DNA of 64,000 bases from ECT2AJA-110-A sp035399845 (GTDB lineage: Bacteria > Planctomycetota > Phycisphaerae > UBA1845 > UTPLA1), in the NCBI GenBank assembly GCA_035399845.1, contig DAOPJV010000016.1, forward strand, positions 32,992 to 96,991, in the 5' to 3' direction. The notes beneath the pieces are model-generated. The model did not search any database. It had not been told where the DNA came from and saw nothing but the letters and a program-made list of their open reading frames with translations. This document shows, piece after piece, positions 43,524 to 52,627 of this stretch (position 1 is the first letter of the stretch; each line of letters starts with the position of its first letter). Made by a program: the position numbers and the translations under genes.

Positions 43524-44552
43524 TTAGTCGGTTGAGGTACCCGAGTCATGTGATCTGTGTATGAGTGTCGACATCGGTATTCGTACACGAGCATCGCCGC
43601 TGGCCTCGACAAGACTCAACGGCAATTCGAGATCAAGGAACTTGATCCCATCGACCGGGGGCTCGAAGAGGAGGACATCTGCAATCGACTTGCCGGGGTA
43701 GATCGACTCCCTTTCGGTTCGACCAACGGGCACAGCGAGCGACTTGAAGCCAACGGCGTTGTACGAGTTGCCGAAGTTGTCGCGTAGTGACGCGCGATCT
43801 GCGTATGGCGAAAACGCCGGCCCCGCGAAGCTCTCGTAACGGATCTTGCAGTTTGTCGAGAGGTTCTTGATCTCTATCTTGATGCTCAGGTGAGGCTTTG
43901 CGGATTCCCCGAGCGAACCATCAATTCGGGTCAGCGGCACGACACCGACGGTGACGGATGTAATTCGAATCTCGACATCGCCAACGACGAGCGGCTTATC
44001 CGCAGAGTGAACCTTGGGTTCGTCGGCCTCCAGGATGTCGAAGAGTTCGTCGTTGCTCATTGAGCTGAAATCTGTGCTATTCGACGGCTTCGAGGCGGCG
44101 TTCGGCATGGGTCGGAGAGGATCTCGGTCAGGGCGCTGCAAGCTTACGAGATCATTCGACCTGCTTGAGTCGCCAGCATCGTTCAGCCAGTATCGGCCGA
44201 CGCCGTCATCTGAGTCCGTTCCGCGGAGTTCCGCCGCCGCCCGAAAGTTCTCACGGACGGCGTTGATCCCCCTGTACAGCCCGATCGGCACCCAGATGGC
44301 GATGGCGCAAATGAGGATCCCTGCAAAGGCAAAGGCGGCGCCAGCCTTCTTGTTCGCGAGACAATCGATGATGCCAATGATCCCGAGCAGCAGGCCCACG
44401 ACGCTGAGCGGCATGCCGATGAATCCCACAAACGGAATCCAGCAGATCATGAAGGCGACGATTCCCAGGATCATTGAGACGATTCCGAGGCTCGATTTTC
44501 GTGGGCGTTGCCGTGACGGTTCGTGCGATTCGGCGTCGACGTTGTCTGACAT
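43524..44552 (-). CDS. DUF4190-like membrane protein with DUF4352-like extracytoplasmic domain
   Basis: A 342 aa protein. Residues about 20-85 hold two or three membrane helices rich in Gly/Ile (SLGIVSMILGIVAFMICW, GLLLGIIGIIDCLANKKAG) as in DUF4190 proteins. The C-terminal 160 residues form a beta-rich domain (VEIRITSVTVGVVPL, LSIKIEIKNLS) resembling the DUF4352 immunoglobulin-like fold used for protein or ligand contacts. Function unknown. AGGAGCAC precedes the ATG. It diverges from the truncated STAND gene with only 12 bases between them, so that gene has lost its own promoter region. Confidence 0.7.
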   Translation of the reverse strand: MSDNVDAESHEPSRQRPRKSSLGIVSMILGIVAFMICWIPFVGFIGMPLSVVGLLLGIIGIIDCLANKKAGAAFAFAGILICAIAIWVPIGLYRGINAVRENFRAAAELRGTDSDDGVGRYWLNDAGDSSRSNDLVSLQRPDRDPLRPMPNAASKPSNSTDFSSMSNDELFDILEADEPKVHSADKPLVVGDVEIRITSVTVGVVPLTRIDGSLGESAKPHLSIKIEIKNLSTNCKIRYESFAGPAFSPYADRASLRDNFGNSYNAVGFKSLAVPVGRTERESIYPGKSIADVLLFEPPVDGIKFLDLELPLSLVEASGDARVRIPMSTLIHRSHDSGTSTD

Positions 44553-44564
44553 TCTTGTGCTCCT

Positions 44565-47500
44565 TTGGCGCGGTTTAGGAACCCATTCAATCTATCGCTC
44601 CTCTGCCAGATCATTGAGTCCAACGTAGCTCAAGACCAGATCAGCACCGTTAGGAGGCAGCTCGATCTGCTTGACTTGTATTGGCGGTATCGCGTCGAAG
44701 GGCTGGATTCCGAAGACGCTGCCAATGACCCTGACGGCCAAGAGTTTGCTGCAAAGGCCGCGGTCGATCTGATGGTTGAGCGTCGACAGCTCCACGTGCG
44801 CCGGTCAGATCTCGCCGCGGTGGTTGGAGTGCATACGCCTGCCATCGAGTTCCTCTTGCGTCACGGCGCGCTCTTGGAAACGGAGGCAGAGCCCCGCGCG
44901 CGCCGAAACGTCGGTTTCGCCCATAACATTTTGTTCGACTATGCCGTCTGCCGGTTGTGGATGGACGGGCTGAGCGACGAGGCGATTTCACGGCTGGGCG
45001 ATCCACAGAATCGCGATCTGTTGCTAGCGATCCGCGCCAGCATCTGCATGGCCTTCGAGGAGCTTTGGCATTGTGACCCGACTCGGGCGCAGTATTGGGG
45101 CAGGGCGAGGGCGTTTGTGTCAAACAGCGGAATTCGCTTGATTGGCAAAATCATTACTGGAGACGTCGCGGCAGCGCAGTATCGTACCCCGTCGGACTGC
45201 AGGTGGACGCTAGATAACTTGAGCGGAGACGAGGCTGCGCGACAGCTGTTGGAATACACAATCCAGGCGGCAGTTACCAGGCACACGGCAGATCCGGCAG
45301 CGTTTCCCATGGTCGGAGATGTAACCGAGCGGAATTGGATGGGGCTCGCCGCCGAACTGATCACCCACATCGACCGTGCCGCATGGGCCATTAAGAACCT
45401 CCTTGCTGAATTCAACCGATCGAATCGCCAGCCGACGGATCAGCAGTTCAGCGACGCAAATCAGGCTGCGCGGGTCCTCATTGAACACGGGTTGTCTAAC
45501 TCGGATTCCTCAAGGCTCGTTCGCCCGGCAATCGAGACGGCGACCAAGACAATCGTCGCCGCACCGCCGGAGACAATTGCCGCGCTGCGACCGCTTCTCT
45601 CGCAGGAGAATTTTGACCGGGGAGGGCACGAATGGCTTCACCAGCTTACGCAGAGGATTGGCATCTTGGCTGAACATGACGCCGACTTCGCGCTTGAGCT
45701 TGTGGAAAAGGCATTTACCGTGGCTGGCGACCGCGACAAGCACATCCCAATGGGCGGTCGCATTCTCGGTGTGCAATTCAACGAAGCGGACATGTTGCGA
45801 ATGGGGCAGCATGATATCTGCAATGCGTTTCCAGCGATCATGGAGCAGAACCCGGATGTGGGCACGCGCATCTACTTGAAAGTGATGCAACTGACTGTGG
45901 AACGCAGGCACGGCGAAATCACGCAACACACGACCACGGTCCAATTTCCATTTCGCGATAAGCAGGCGCACTTTCGTGAAGATGGTAGCTACGTTTGGAT
46001 GCAAGGTGCCGGCGGCGGCTACGACAATTGGTTCAAGGTTCAAGAGGCATTCGTTGCCGGGATCAGAAAGATTGCGGATGCAGGTGATGAGGCCGCCGTT
46101 AGCGGCATTCTGGACCGGATTGTGGAAGAGGCGGAGTACGCAGTGGTCTGGAATACGGTCCTCCGCGCAGGCGCCGGCGCGCCTAGGACGCTCGGGCCGC
46201 TTATTGCGGAGTTGCTCTATTCATCGGTGATTCTTGGCGAGTTTGACACTAGGACAGCGGCCGGGAATTTGCTAGCCAGTGGCTTCGAGTATTTCTCTCA
46301 CGAGCAGCGAGGCAGGATTGAGCAGGCGATTCTCGATCTTCCAGAGAACACGCCGGAAGAGCATCGCGAATTTGCGGAAATGCGGCGCGACCGGGCGCTT
46401 GGGTGCATCCCCGCCGAGATGATTCAATCCGAATTGCTGCGGAATAGACTGGCAGAACTCGAGGAGCAGGGCGGTCCGCCGCCAAACGTGCCGGATTTCT
46501 CGATCACGATGTCCTGCGGCCCGCAGGAAGAGCATTGGCACCTGCGCAGGCAAGGAGTGGAGATTGAGAAGGCAGAGAACGTGCCGCTCATCGAGGCGGC
46601 AAAAGCGCTAAGAGTCATTCCCGACCCACAAGGTTCGAATACGATCGGAGCAGCGGAGGTGGCAAGTTACCTGCCTGTTCTTGAACGAGCCGATGCGGCA
46701 ATCGAAGCAGGAAGGACGGCTGGCGCCGACGATGCGATGCTTAGCGAGCTGGAGGCCGACTTAACTGCGGCGTGCGCGAAGCTGGCTCGACCGGACGGGC
46801 TATCCGGTGATGCCCCTGTCGTACAATTCATGCGTCGCGTGCTCTTGCGATCATCGAGATCATCGCGGCCGGAACACACTTCGGATGAGGATGCTCAATG
46901 GGATCGCGGGCATGTCTATTGGGGGGCGCCGTCGACGCGCATCGATGCGGCATTGGGGTTGATGCTCTTGGCCGGGCGAGCTGAGACAGTCGATACCGAA
47001 ATCCTGGAAGCGATAGAACGCTTGGCCAAAGATGATGTCAATGCCGTGCGGCTGCAGATACTCAGTAATCTTGGGTGGCTGGCGTATACGGCGAACGACC
47101 TCTTCTGGCGGCTGGTAGAGGGTTGCTGCAGGGACGAGCCTCGTGGGGCGATTCTATCCTTCTTCGTTTCGGGCGTGATTTTGCGATCGCCTAAGTCGGA
47201 TTTCGAGCGATTCAGACCTTTGGTGGATCAACTTTACGCGCGCACCTGCGATGGCAGTCCAAAAGAAGAGCTAATGCATGGTTGCGCGACTTTCTACTTT
47301 CGCGGGGCACTATGGTATCAGGACGATCACTGTGAACGCTTCATCGCGACCGTCGCGGACGCGCCCACCGATCGCCCTAGTGAGGCGAGCCAGATCGTGA
47401 GGCTCTGCCGTGACTTTCTGCGCTGGCAGGACGCCTCAATGTTGGCGGAAGAGAATTCGCGGGTTCGCAAATGGGCATTCGAGTTGCTCTCACGCGTCAC

Positions 47501-48077
47501 CGGCTCGTTGAAGGAACGCAAGTCAGCGCTACTGCAGGCACGCCGCGAACAACAGCGCGATGCATGGCCCGAGGAAGACATCAACAGCCTTCGGCAAGTT
47601 CACATGATGATTGACCATGTGGCCACTGAGCTCTATTTCGGGTCTGGCGCGTTCGACAGCAAGAAACTGAATGACGGTGCTGAAGGTGAAGCGGCGCCGC
47701 CGTCGGTCGAGGATAAGAGGCGAATGCTAACCGAGGGAGCGGAGTTGCTTGATGCCCTCATCGACGGGGCATTCGTCGAAGCAGCTTACCGCGTTCTGGA
47801 GACCCTTGAGTTCCTCGTAGACGCAGATCCCGTCGGCGTGATCCAACGAATTGCGGCGCTTGTGCGCACCGCCAAGAAGGATGATCTTCATTACGAGGGT
47901 ATGGCTGCCGACCTCATAGTCCGAATCGTCGAGCGATATTTATCCGAGTATCAGAACTTCCTTATGAAGGACTGCGGCGCTCTCGATGCGCTGCTCGATA
48001 TTCTCGACGCATTCGTCGCTCCCGGCTGGCCGCAGGCGACGCGATTGACGTATCGACTCGGCGAGGTCTTCCGATGA
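44565..48077 (+). CDS. N-terminally truncated STAND/NACHT-like helical-repeat protein
   Basis: A 1170 aa frame whose first residues, FRNPFNLSLLCQI then LDLLDLYWRYRV, match the helical region that follows the NTPase core of NACHT/STAND proteins (the xNPFxLxLLC motif). No P-loop or Walker B is present, so the ATPase half, and any effector before it, is missing. The only start is a TTG inside the promoter region of the divergent gene, so the 5' end was probably replaced. The rest is alpha-helical repeat (VGFAHNILFDYAVCRLW and onward), the type of sensor domain used in antiphage STANDs. It overlaps the nuclease gene by four bases (ATGA). It may be a relic, or may still be translated for the nuclease. 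Confidence 0.65.
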   Translation: MARFRNPFNLSLLCQIIESNVAQDQISTVRRQLDLLDLYWRYRVEGLDSEDAANDPDGQEFAAKAAVDLMVERRQLHVRRSDLAAVVGVHTPAIEFLLRHGALLETEAEPRARRNVGFAHNILFDYAVCRLWMDGLSDEAISRLGDPQNRDLLLAIRASICMAFEELWHCDPTRAQYWGRARAFVSNSGIRLIGKIITGDVAAAQYRTPSDCRWTLDNLSGDEAARQLLEYTIQAAVTRHTADPAAFPMVGDVTERNWMGLAAELITHIDRAAWAIKNLLAEFNRSNRQPTDQQFSDANQAARVLIEHGLSNSDSSRLVRPAIETATKTIVAAPPETIAALRPLLSQENFDRGGHEWLHQLTQRIGILAEHDADFALELVEKAFTVAGDRDKHIPMGGRILGVQFNEADMLRMGQHDICNAFPAIMEQNPDVGTRIYLKVMQLTVERRHGEITQHTTTVQFPFRDKQAHFREDGSYVWMQGAGGGYDNWFKVQEAFVAGIRKIADAGDEAAVSGILDRIVEEAEYAVVWNTVLRAGAGAPRTLGPLIAELLYSSVILGEFDTRTAAGNLLASGFEYFSHEQRGRIEQAILDLPENTPEEHREFAEMRRDRALGCIPAEMIQSELLRNRLAELEEQGGPPPNVPDFSITMSCGPQEEHWHLRRQGVEIEKAENVPLIEAAKALRVIPDPQGSNTIGAAEVASYLPVLERADAAIEAGRTAGADDAMLSELEADLTAACAKLARPDGLSGDAPVVQFMRRVLLRSSRSSRPEHTSDEDAQWDRGHVYWGAPSTRIDAALGLMLLAGRAETVDTEILEAIERLAKDDVNAVRLQILSNLGWLAYTANDLFWRLVEGCCRDEPRGAILSFFVSGVILRSPKSDFERFRPLVDQLYARTCDGSPKEELMHGCATFYFRGALWYQDDHCERFIATVADAPTDRPSEASQIVRLCRDFLRWQDASMLAEENSRVRKWAFELLSRVTGSLKERKSALLQARREQQRDAWPEEDINSLRQVHMMIDHVATELYFGSGAFDSKKLNDGAEGEAAPPSVEDKRRMLTEGAELLDALIDGAFVEAAYRVLETLEFLVDADPVGVIQRIAALVRTAKKDDLHYEGMAADLIVRIVERYLSEYQNFLMKDCGALDALLDILDAFVAPGWPQATRLTYRLGEVFR

Positions 48078-49675
48078 GCCGGACGGAGAACGCGACTGAA
48101 CTCAGCATTAAGCTCGGCGAACTCAAGATGCGGGCGAAAGAAGTCCGAGCCGTTGTCGAGAGGGTCTTGCGCCGGCCAAGCGGCGACGGAAACAAGAGGG
48201 CAGAGGAGGAGGGTATTAAGGCGGCGCTTGAGTGCCATGCTCGTACCTATTTAATAGACTACATCTTGGCTGCTTTGAATTGGAATATTGCACAGCCGCT
48301 CGATCCTGATGGCCATGCGACGAATCTTGTAATCGAGCAGCCGACGTCGCCCGGAACGGCCCCCGGCACTCGACGAAAGCGGATGGACTATTTCGGGTAT
48401 GACCGTGAAACAGATCGCCCGCTGATCGTGGTCGAGGCAAAATGGATGAGGATGGAGTTGCCAGTCGCTGAGGTGCGCGGGATAGACCCGAAGGCTCACA
48501 GGTTTGCGCGGCACATCGCAGATTGCCTCAAGATGCAGCGCGACGGTGATCAAGACCTGCCGGAGGGCATCGACAAGCCTTGGGCGGAGGCGATTAAGCA
48601 GCTAGCGGGCTATTGCCGCTCGGTCGGTGCCAATGCAGGCGAATGGCCTCAAAGGGCTGTCTTGACAAATGGCAGTTGGCTAGTCCTATTCGTCAATCCG
48701 GAAAGTACATTCGACGAAAATCGCAATTCCAGGATTGATCCGGCAGGGATCTTCGTCTTTGGCGACTTTGAGGCGCTTCAGGCGCATCACGAATTGCTTT
48801 GGAGATGGCTGTCGTACAGTGAGGTGGCTCATGAGAACCGGTCGGTTCTCGCGGCCCATGTGCCGTTCGTCGTCGATCCTGCGACAATTGAAGACTGCCT
48901 GTACGGCATGCGCGTTGCGTATTCGCATCAGCAATCGACGACGCAGATTGTGCCGTCGATGTGGGTCTCGCCTGTGCTCTGGCTTCGCTCAAAGAAGCGC
49001 ACTTTCGTTCAGGTGCGATGCGATGACGAGGATTTCGTGCCTAGCGGCGATCGCGGCCCGGTGTCGGATCATCTGGCAAAGATCGATGGTTATGCAAAAA
49101 GGCTAAAGTCGGAGGTAGAACGCGAGATTGGCAACCGTGTCCTCCCATTGATCTCGGTGGAGGAGCATTTTGGCAACGATGGTTCCTTTAGCAACCGTAG
49201 GGCCGTACAGAAGCGCAATCAAACCTCAAGCGAGGCTTACGTGATGGTAACTGGGATCCGTTCCCACTTCATGCAAGATCGCCGGGATTACGAGGAATGC
49301 GCGTATCATTGGCACGATAGGGCACGGCGCGACGGCGCTGTACACACGACTGGCCCAGTCGACCGTCCTAGCGTTTCGCCGACGCGTTCATATTTTGTCG
49401 ACGGCAGCAGTCATCAATGCCTGCATCGCACGCCGAATCAAAAGAAGACCGCCAAGGTGACCGAGGGAAATAGAAAACGCTGCGGCCCGAGGAGCTGCGA
49501 GGACGGGGGCGCCTTTTGCGAGATTTACGGGCTGGAGCACCTGCTTTGCTGCCGCACGTGTGTATTTGAAAACGTATGCCTGAAAGCACAGGTGTTCAGC
49601 CTCCCATGCGATAACGGTGCAATTCAGCTACCTGTGATAAACGCCTCTATTCCGGCTAGTCTACCAGCCGAATGA
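48074..49675 (+). CDS. PD-(D/E)XK restriction-endonuclease-like protein
   Basis: A 533 aa protein. Residues about 90-190 carry a nuclease core resembling the N-terminal domain of type I restriction R subunits: RMDYFGYD (acidic residue), LIVVEAKWMR (ExK), then IKQLAGYCRSVGA and AVLTNGSWLVLF. No helicase domain follows. The last 180 residues are Cys/His-rich (for example CRTCVFENVCLKAQ) and may bind zinc. The ATGA overlap with the STAND-like gene shows the two were one unit. A nuclease effector of a defence system is the simplest reading. The C-terminal 150 residues have odd composition and might be a frameshifted tail. Confidence 0.65.
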   Translation: MSRTENATELSIKLGELKMRAKEVRAVVERVLRRPSGDGNKRAEEEGIKAALECHARTYLIDYILAALNWNIAQPLDPDGHATNLVIEQPTSPGTAPGTRRKRMDYFGYDRETDRPLIVVEAKWMRMELPVAEVRGIDPKAHRFARHIADCLKMQRDGDQDLPEGIDKPWAEAIKQLAGYCRSVGANAGEWPQRAVLTNGSWLVLFVNPESTFDENRNSRIDPAGIFVFGDFEALQAHHELLWRWLSYSEVAHENRSVLAAHVPFVVDPATIEDCLYGMRVAYSHQQSTTQIVPSMWVSPVLWLRSKKRTFVQVRCDDEDFVPSGDRGPVSDHLAKIDGYAKRLKSEVEREIGNRVLPLISVEEHFGNDGSFSNRRAVQKRNQTSSEAYVMVTGIRSHFMQDRRDYEECAYHWHDRARRDGAVHTTGPVDRPSVSPTRSYFVDGSSHQCLHRTPNQKKTAKVTEGNRKRCGPRSCEDGGAFCEIYGLEHLLCCRTCVFENVCLKAQVFSLPCDNGAIQLPVINASIPASLPAE

Positions 49676-49729
49676 GGAGTGTGGCTAGGTGACATCTACG
49701 AGCAACCGGTACTCTGGTTTCCATGCACG

Positions 49730-50410
49730 CTAGCGCAAACGCATGATCCAAACAACAGCCATGTTGACAGGCCTTACACGACCAATCGGTTTTTCTTCTC
49801 GGCAGTCGTCAACTCTGACGCTATGTTTCGACCAGTACTTTCGGTCCACGGGATCGACGTTGCTAAAGTAGGCGCCTTCCGGGGCGATTCTCTCCGCATT
49901 CGCATGCAAGAGCGTACCGTCCTGCAAATCACCAGATTCATGACCGCCTCTGAGGAATCTCCCACTCGAACCCGCCCCATTAAGTCCAGGAACCCGATAG
50001 GACCGCCACTCGTCATATGGTGACTTGTCGTCAAGCGTCTGACCATTGCATTCGACCCAAACGCTTCCATCCAAGAGCTCGAAGGGGAGGTTGTATGGTC
50101 CTTCACCAAAGTCAGTCGGCAGATCCCCAATCTTGGGAAGTCCAGCCCAGGTCCAATCCGGCCTTTTGGAATTTTCGCGTACCAGCCTGCTGACGTCGCG
50201 TTTGTGCCATGCAACTATCGCCCCCACTGGAACAAGGCCCTGGTGACGTTCGAAGCGTTGAATCAGGCCGTCTGAGGAATCTGTAGGTTCACTCTGTCCA
50301 ACCACGACTCCGCCAGACATGGATTGACTGAAGAACAGCATCGAGAAAACGACCCCGAACCCAACACCCCACAGAACGGGCATTTTCAGCAGCCTTCGCG
50401 TACGCTCCAT
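49730..50410 (-). CDS. Exported tail-collar-domain protein 1
   Basis: A 226 aa protein with an N-terminal hydrophobic signal/anchor (MPVLWGVGFGVVFSMLFF region). The body follows the phage tail-collar pattern: LVPVGAIVAWHKRD, then WVECNGQTLDDKS, then RVPGLNGAGSSGRFLRGG and a final VRPVNMAVVWIMR strand. The start at 50410 has AGAGGAGG eight bases upstream; the longer open frame upstream is not supported. It lies 14 bases after the closely related gene 50425-51093 and is co-transcribed with it. In phages this fold forms the trimeric knob near the tips of tail fibres; here the signal sequence points outside the cytoplasm. Confidence 0.75.
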   Translation of the reverse strand: MERTRRLLKMPVLWGVGFGVVFSMLFFSQSMSGGVVVGQSEPTDSSDGLIQRFERHQGLVPVGAIVAWHKRDVSRLVRENSKRPDWTWAGLPKIGDLPTDFGEGPYNLPFELLDGSVWVECNGQTLDDKSPYDEWRSYRVPGLNGAGSSGRFLRGGHESGDLQDGTLLHANAERIAPEGAYFSNVDPVDRKYWSKHSVRVDDCREEKPIGRVRPVNMAVVWIMRLR

Positions 50411-50424
50411 CCGTAGCCTCCTCT

Positions 50425-51093
50425 CTACTTGATGCGCATGATCCACACTACGCTCATGTTTACGGGTCGCGTCTCCTTGCCAATGCGGACCGACCCGTTG
50501 CTTCCATCGTCTATGATCGACCGGGCGAAGTAATTCTGTTTGCCTGGACGGTTTCGTCGTTGAACCGATGAGCCCCATGCCTGCGGACCTTCCGGTAACT
50601 GTTCGACTAACGGCCCCATCAACTCCGAGCCGTACAACGTTCCAATTGTGTGAGCATGTCCTTGAAGGGAATCCTGCTCGTGAATGCCGGACACCGTACT
50701 CCCGCGAAGGAATTTGCCGCCAGGCATCGACTCCGCTGCAGAGTTAAGATGAGGAATCACTCTACCTGTGATTGGGCTGTCTGGATCCTCCACGATGCGA
50801 TCACCCGATGCGTTGGTACATTCGACCCAGCCGGCTGGAATCATCAGGGCCGGCATATCAGGATCCTCCGTGAATCGACTATCTGAACGAGGATAATCAA
50901 TGTTCTTGTGCCAAGCGATAATGCTACCTACTGGCACAAGACGTAATTCGTTAGACGCCACCTGCTCAATTAGGCCTGCCTTCGCTTCCTCTACACTTGG
51001 TTGAGCTGCGCCGGCTTCATGACTTTCAACTCGTGTGGCAAGGATAGCATAGGATACTATCGCACCTACTATGACGGAGAGTATCGTCTTCAT
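50425..51093 (-). CDS. Exported tail-collar-domain protein 2
   Basis: A 222 aa protein with a signal peptide (about residues 1-24) and the same collar pattern as its neighbour: LVPVGSIIAWHKNID, WVECTNASGDR, PGGKFLRGS and a C-terminal TRPVNMSVVWIMR. The two are clearly paralogues, most alike at both ends and variable in the middle, where a His-containing HAHTIGTLYG loop appears. Such conserved ends with a changing middle suit receptor-binding or surface-contact proteins. About 275 bases separate it from gene 51368-52012, and no extra gene is evident there. Confidence 0.75.
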   Translation of the reverse strand: MKTILSVIVGAIVSYAILATRVESHEAGAAQPSVEEAKAGLIEQVASNELRLVPVGSIIAWHKNIDYPRSDSRFTEDPDMPALMIPAGWVECTNASGDRIVEDPDSPITGRVIPHLNSAAESMPGGKFLRGSTVSGIHEQDSLQGHAHTIGTLYGSELMGPLVEQLPEGPQAWGSSVQRRNRPGKQNYFARSIIDDGSNGSVRIGKETRPVNMSVVWIMRIK

Positions 51094-51367
51094 CAGCCTA
51101 TCTCCAAGATCATTCTCAGTTTCGTTTCATGGCCAAGTACTTCGACTCCGCGACATCTCTCTCGAGATCTTCCACTCTGGAGCGGTTTGGTTTCACAGGA
51201 ACGAACAACGGTATCTCAATGTGTGTCGGACAATTCCTCGCCGGGGCCACATCGCGCTACCCTGCTCTACAGCCCCCCAACCGGCGACAATCGGCAATCA
51301 GCGTTTGGAAAAGCCATGGGACGTACTCGAAGGTCGCCCCGACCTCCCCATTTCGCCAGGAACTCAA

Positions 51368-52012
51368 CTACTCCGATGTTCTTCCAGTATAGATGATGAA
51401 GGTTGTTGCGCAATATGGATTGATAATGCCCAATTCGTCCCCATCTCCAGACTCACTCGTCCGCCCAGGGAAATTGACCTCCCAGCATCCCATACCGTTC
51501 ATCGCGTTGTGCCTGTCATTCCTGGGCTGACATCCGTTATGGCTAATCACTCCCTGCACATCGTGAGAATGACGAGGAAGATGCCGCTCCCCAAGCCTCA
51601 CTGTTGCGCGTCCGCCGGATTGCTTTCTCATATTCCCCTTCGGATCCTCGATACTCGTGAGGGGGTATCCCTTCTCGGCATCGGCCCCGACTGGCAACTT
51701 GTTGCAGAAATCCGGTAGCTTGAATCGGTCCCCCTCTCCTCCATAATTGTGTTGAATCACCGAAAAGAGCTCGGGATACGCTTTGGGGGACAACGGCGTA
51801 CCATCGCATACCCTCCAGCCGGTCGGTAATTTGTTGCTTGAACCCGCCCAAAGGCGCACCTCGCCCACGATGAGCGCCTGGTTAGAAAGCAACTGCAAGC
51901 TCTTGACGACGCCTCGGCCATCATCGATCCTCAAGGGCAAATTCGCGAACGCAAAGGCGGCAGAGCACAAGGCCAACAACAATACAATTCTGATCGGTGT
52001 TCCCGGCTTCAT
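51368..52012 (-). CDS. Exported tail-collar-domain protein 3
   Basis: A 214 aa protein with a clear signal peptide (IRIVLLLALCSAAFAFA). Closer to the classic collar/microcystin-dependent-protein pattern than the two genes after it: GEVRLWAGSSNKLPTGWRVC, PELFSVIQHNYGGEGDRFKLPD, LPVGADAEKGYP, then LPRHSHDVQG and a C-terminal INPYCATTFIIYTG. The stretch between the two conserved halves is the part usually variable in this fold. First in the run of three minus-strand collar genes; the 600-base region upstream must hold its promoter. Confidence 0.8.
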   Translation of the reverse strand: MKPGTPIRIVLLLALCSAAFAFANLPLRIDDGRGVVKSLQLLSNQALIVGEVRLWAGSSNKLPTGWRVCDGTPLSPKAYPELFSVIQHNYGGEGDRFKLPDFCNKLPVGADAEKGYPLTSIEDPKGNMRKQSGGRATVRLGERHLPRHSHDVQGVISHNGCQPRNDRHNAMNGMGCWEVNFPGRTSESGDGDELGIINPYCATTFIIYTGRTSE

Positions 52013-52627
52013 CGTGAGTCTCCATATCGTTACACATCACAACACATGAATTGCGAAACTCCTGGCGAGGCTTCCGAGGCCGATGGTACTCTCCAAGCTC
52101 ATGGAGTTCCATTCACAAGGTCGATGCCAACTCCCGCTGTCCCAGAGTCTAGTTGGGCCCAACGGAATTACTGCCCCGTGCTCACGACCGCGAACTACGA
52201 CGTGGTGTTGATCGTAGTTCGGTTATGTAAGCAAGGATAGGGAGGGCCGCGCTTCGAGATTACACCGCAAGATGTGTAATCCAATTTCCATGAGACCTTA
52301 ATCGTTTTTTGCTTGCTCTGGAAAGGACGTATGTTGACAATTGCCTATGCGAGGTAGCGACGCTACCGCCTGGAGGCTCGTGGCTCTTCCAATCTAGGCC
52401 ATAAGCGACGGAGGCCGAAACTCGCCGACCCGCACCTGATAAGGTGCTGCTGCCGCGGCTCCCCTGTTTATGTGCGTTTGGTCCCGCGGCTTGCGGGATG
52501 GCGAAGATCGCGCTGTTTGATATAGGGCCGCAGCGTGTGAACATCCTCGCTGGACTCACATGCCAGCAGGGCATTGATGCGAACGATTTCATGAGCCGGA
52601 TAGTCGATTAACACTAGGTGTACAACT
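52013..52627. other. Intergenic region between divergent collar and FGE-domain genes
   Basis: About 615 bases with no convincing gene. It should carry divergent promoters for the minus-strand collar genes and the plus-strand FGE-domain cluster. Two hairpins are visible: GCACCT-GATA-AGGTGC at 52432-52447 and CCCGC-N5-GCGGG at 52483-52497. Neither is followed by a T-run. Short minus-strand frames here have no ribosome binding site or recognisable product. Confidence 0.55.

Noticed and set aside
51129..51392. 87-codon plus-strand frame between collar genes
   Set aside because: Low-complexity Ser/Arg composition, overlapping the end of a real minus-strand gene, without a ribosome binding site.
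52260..52592. 110-codon minus-strand frame in the divergent intergenic region
   Set aside because: No ribosome binding site, no recognisable domain, and it lies across two hairpins; more likely noncoding.
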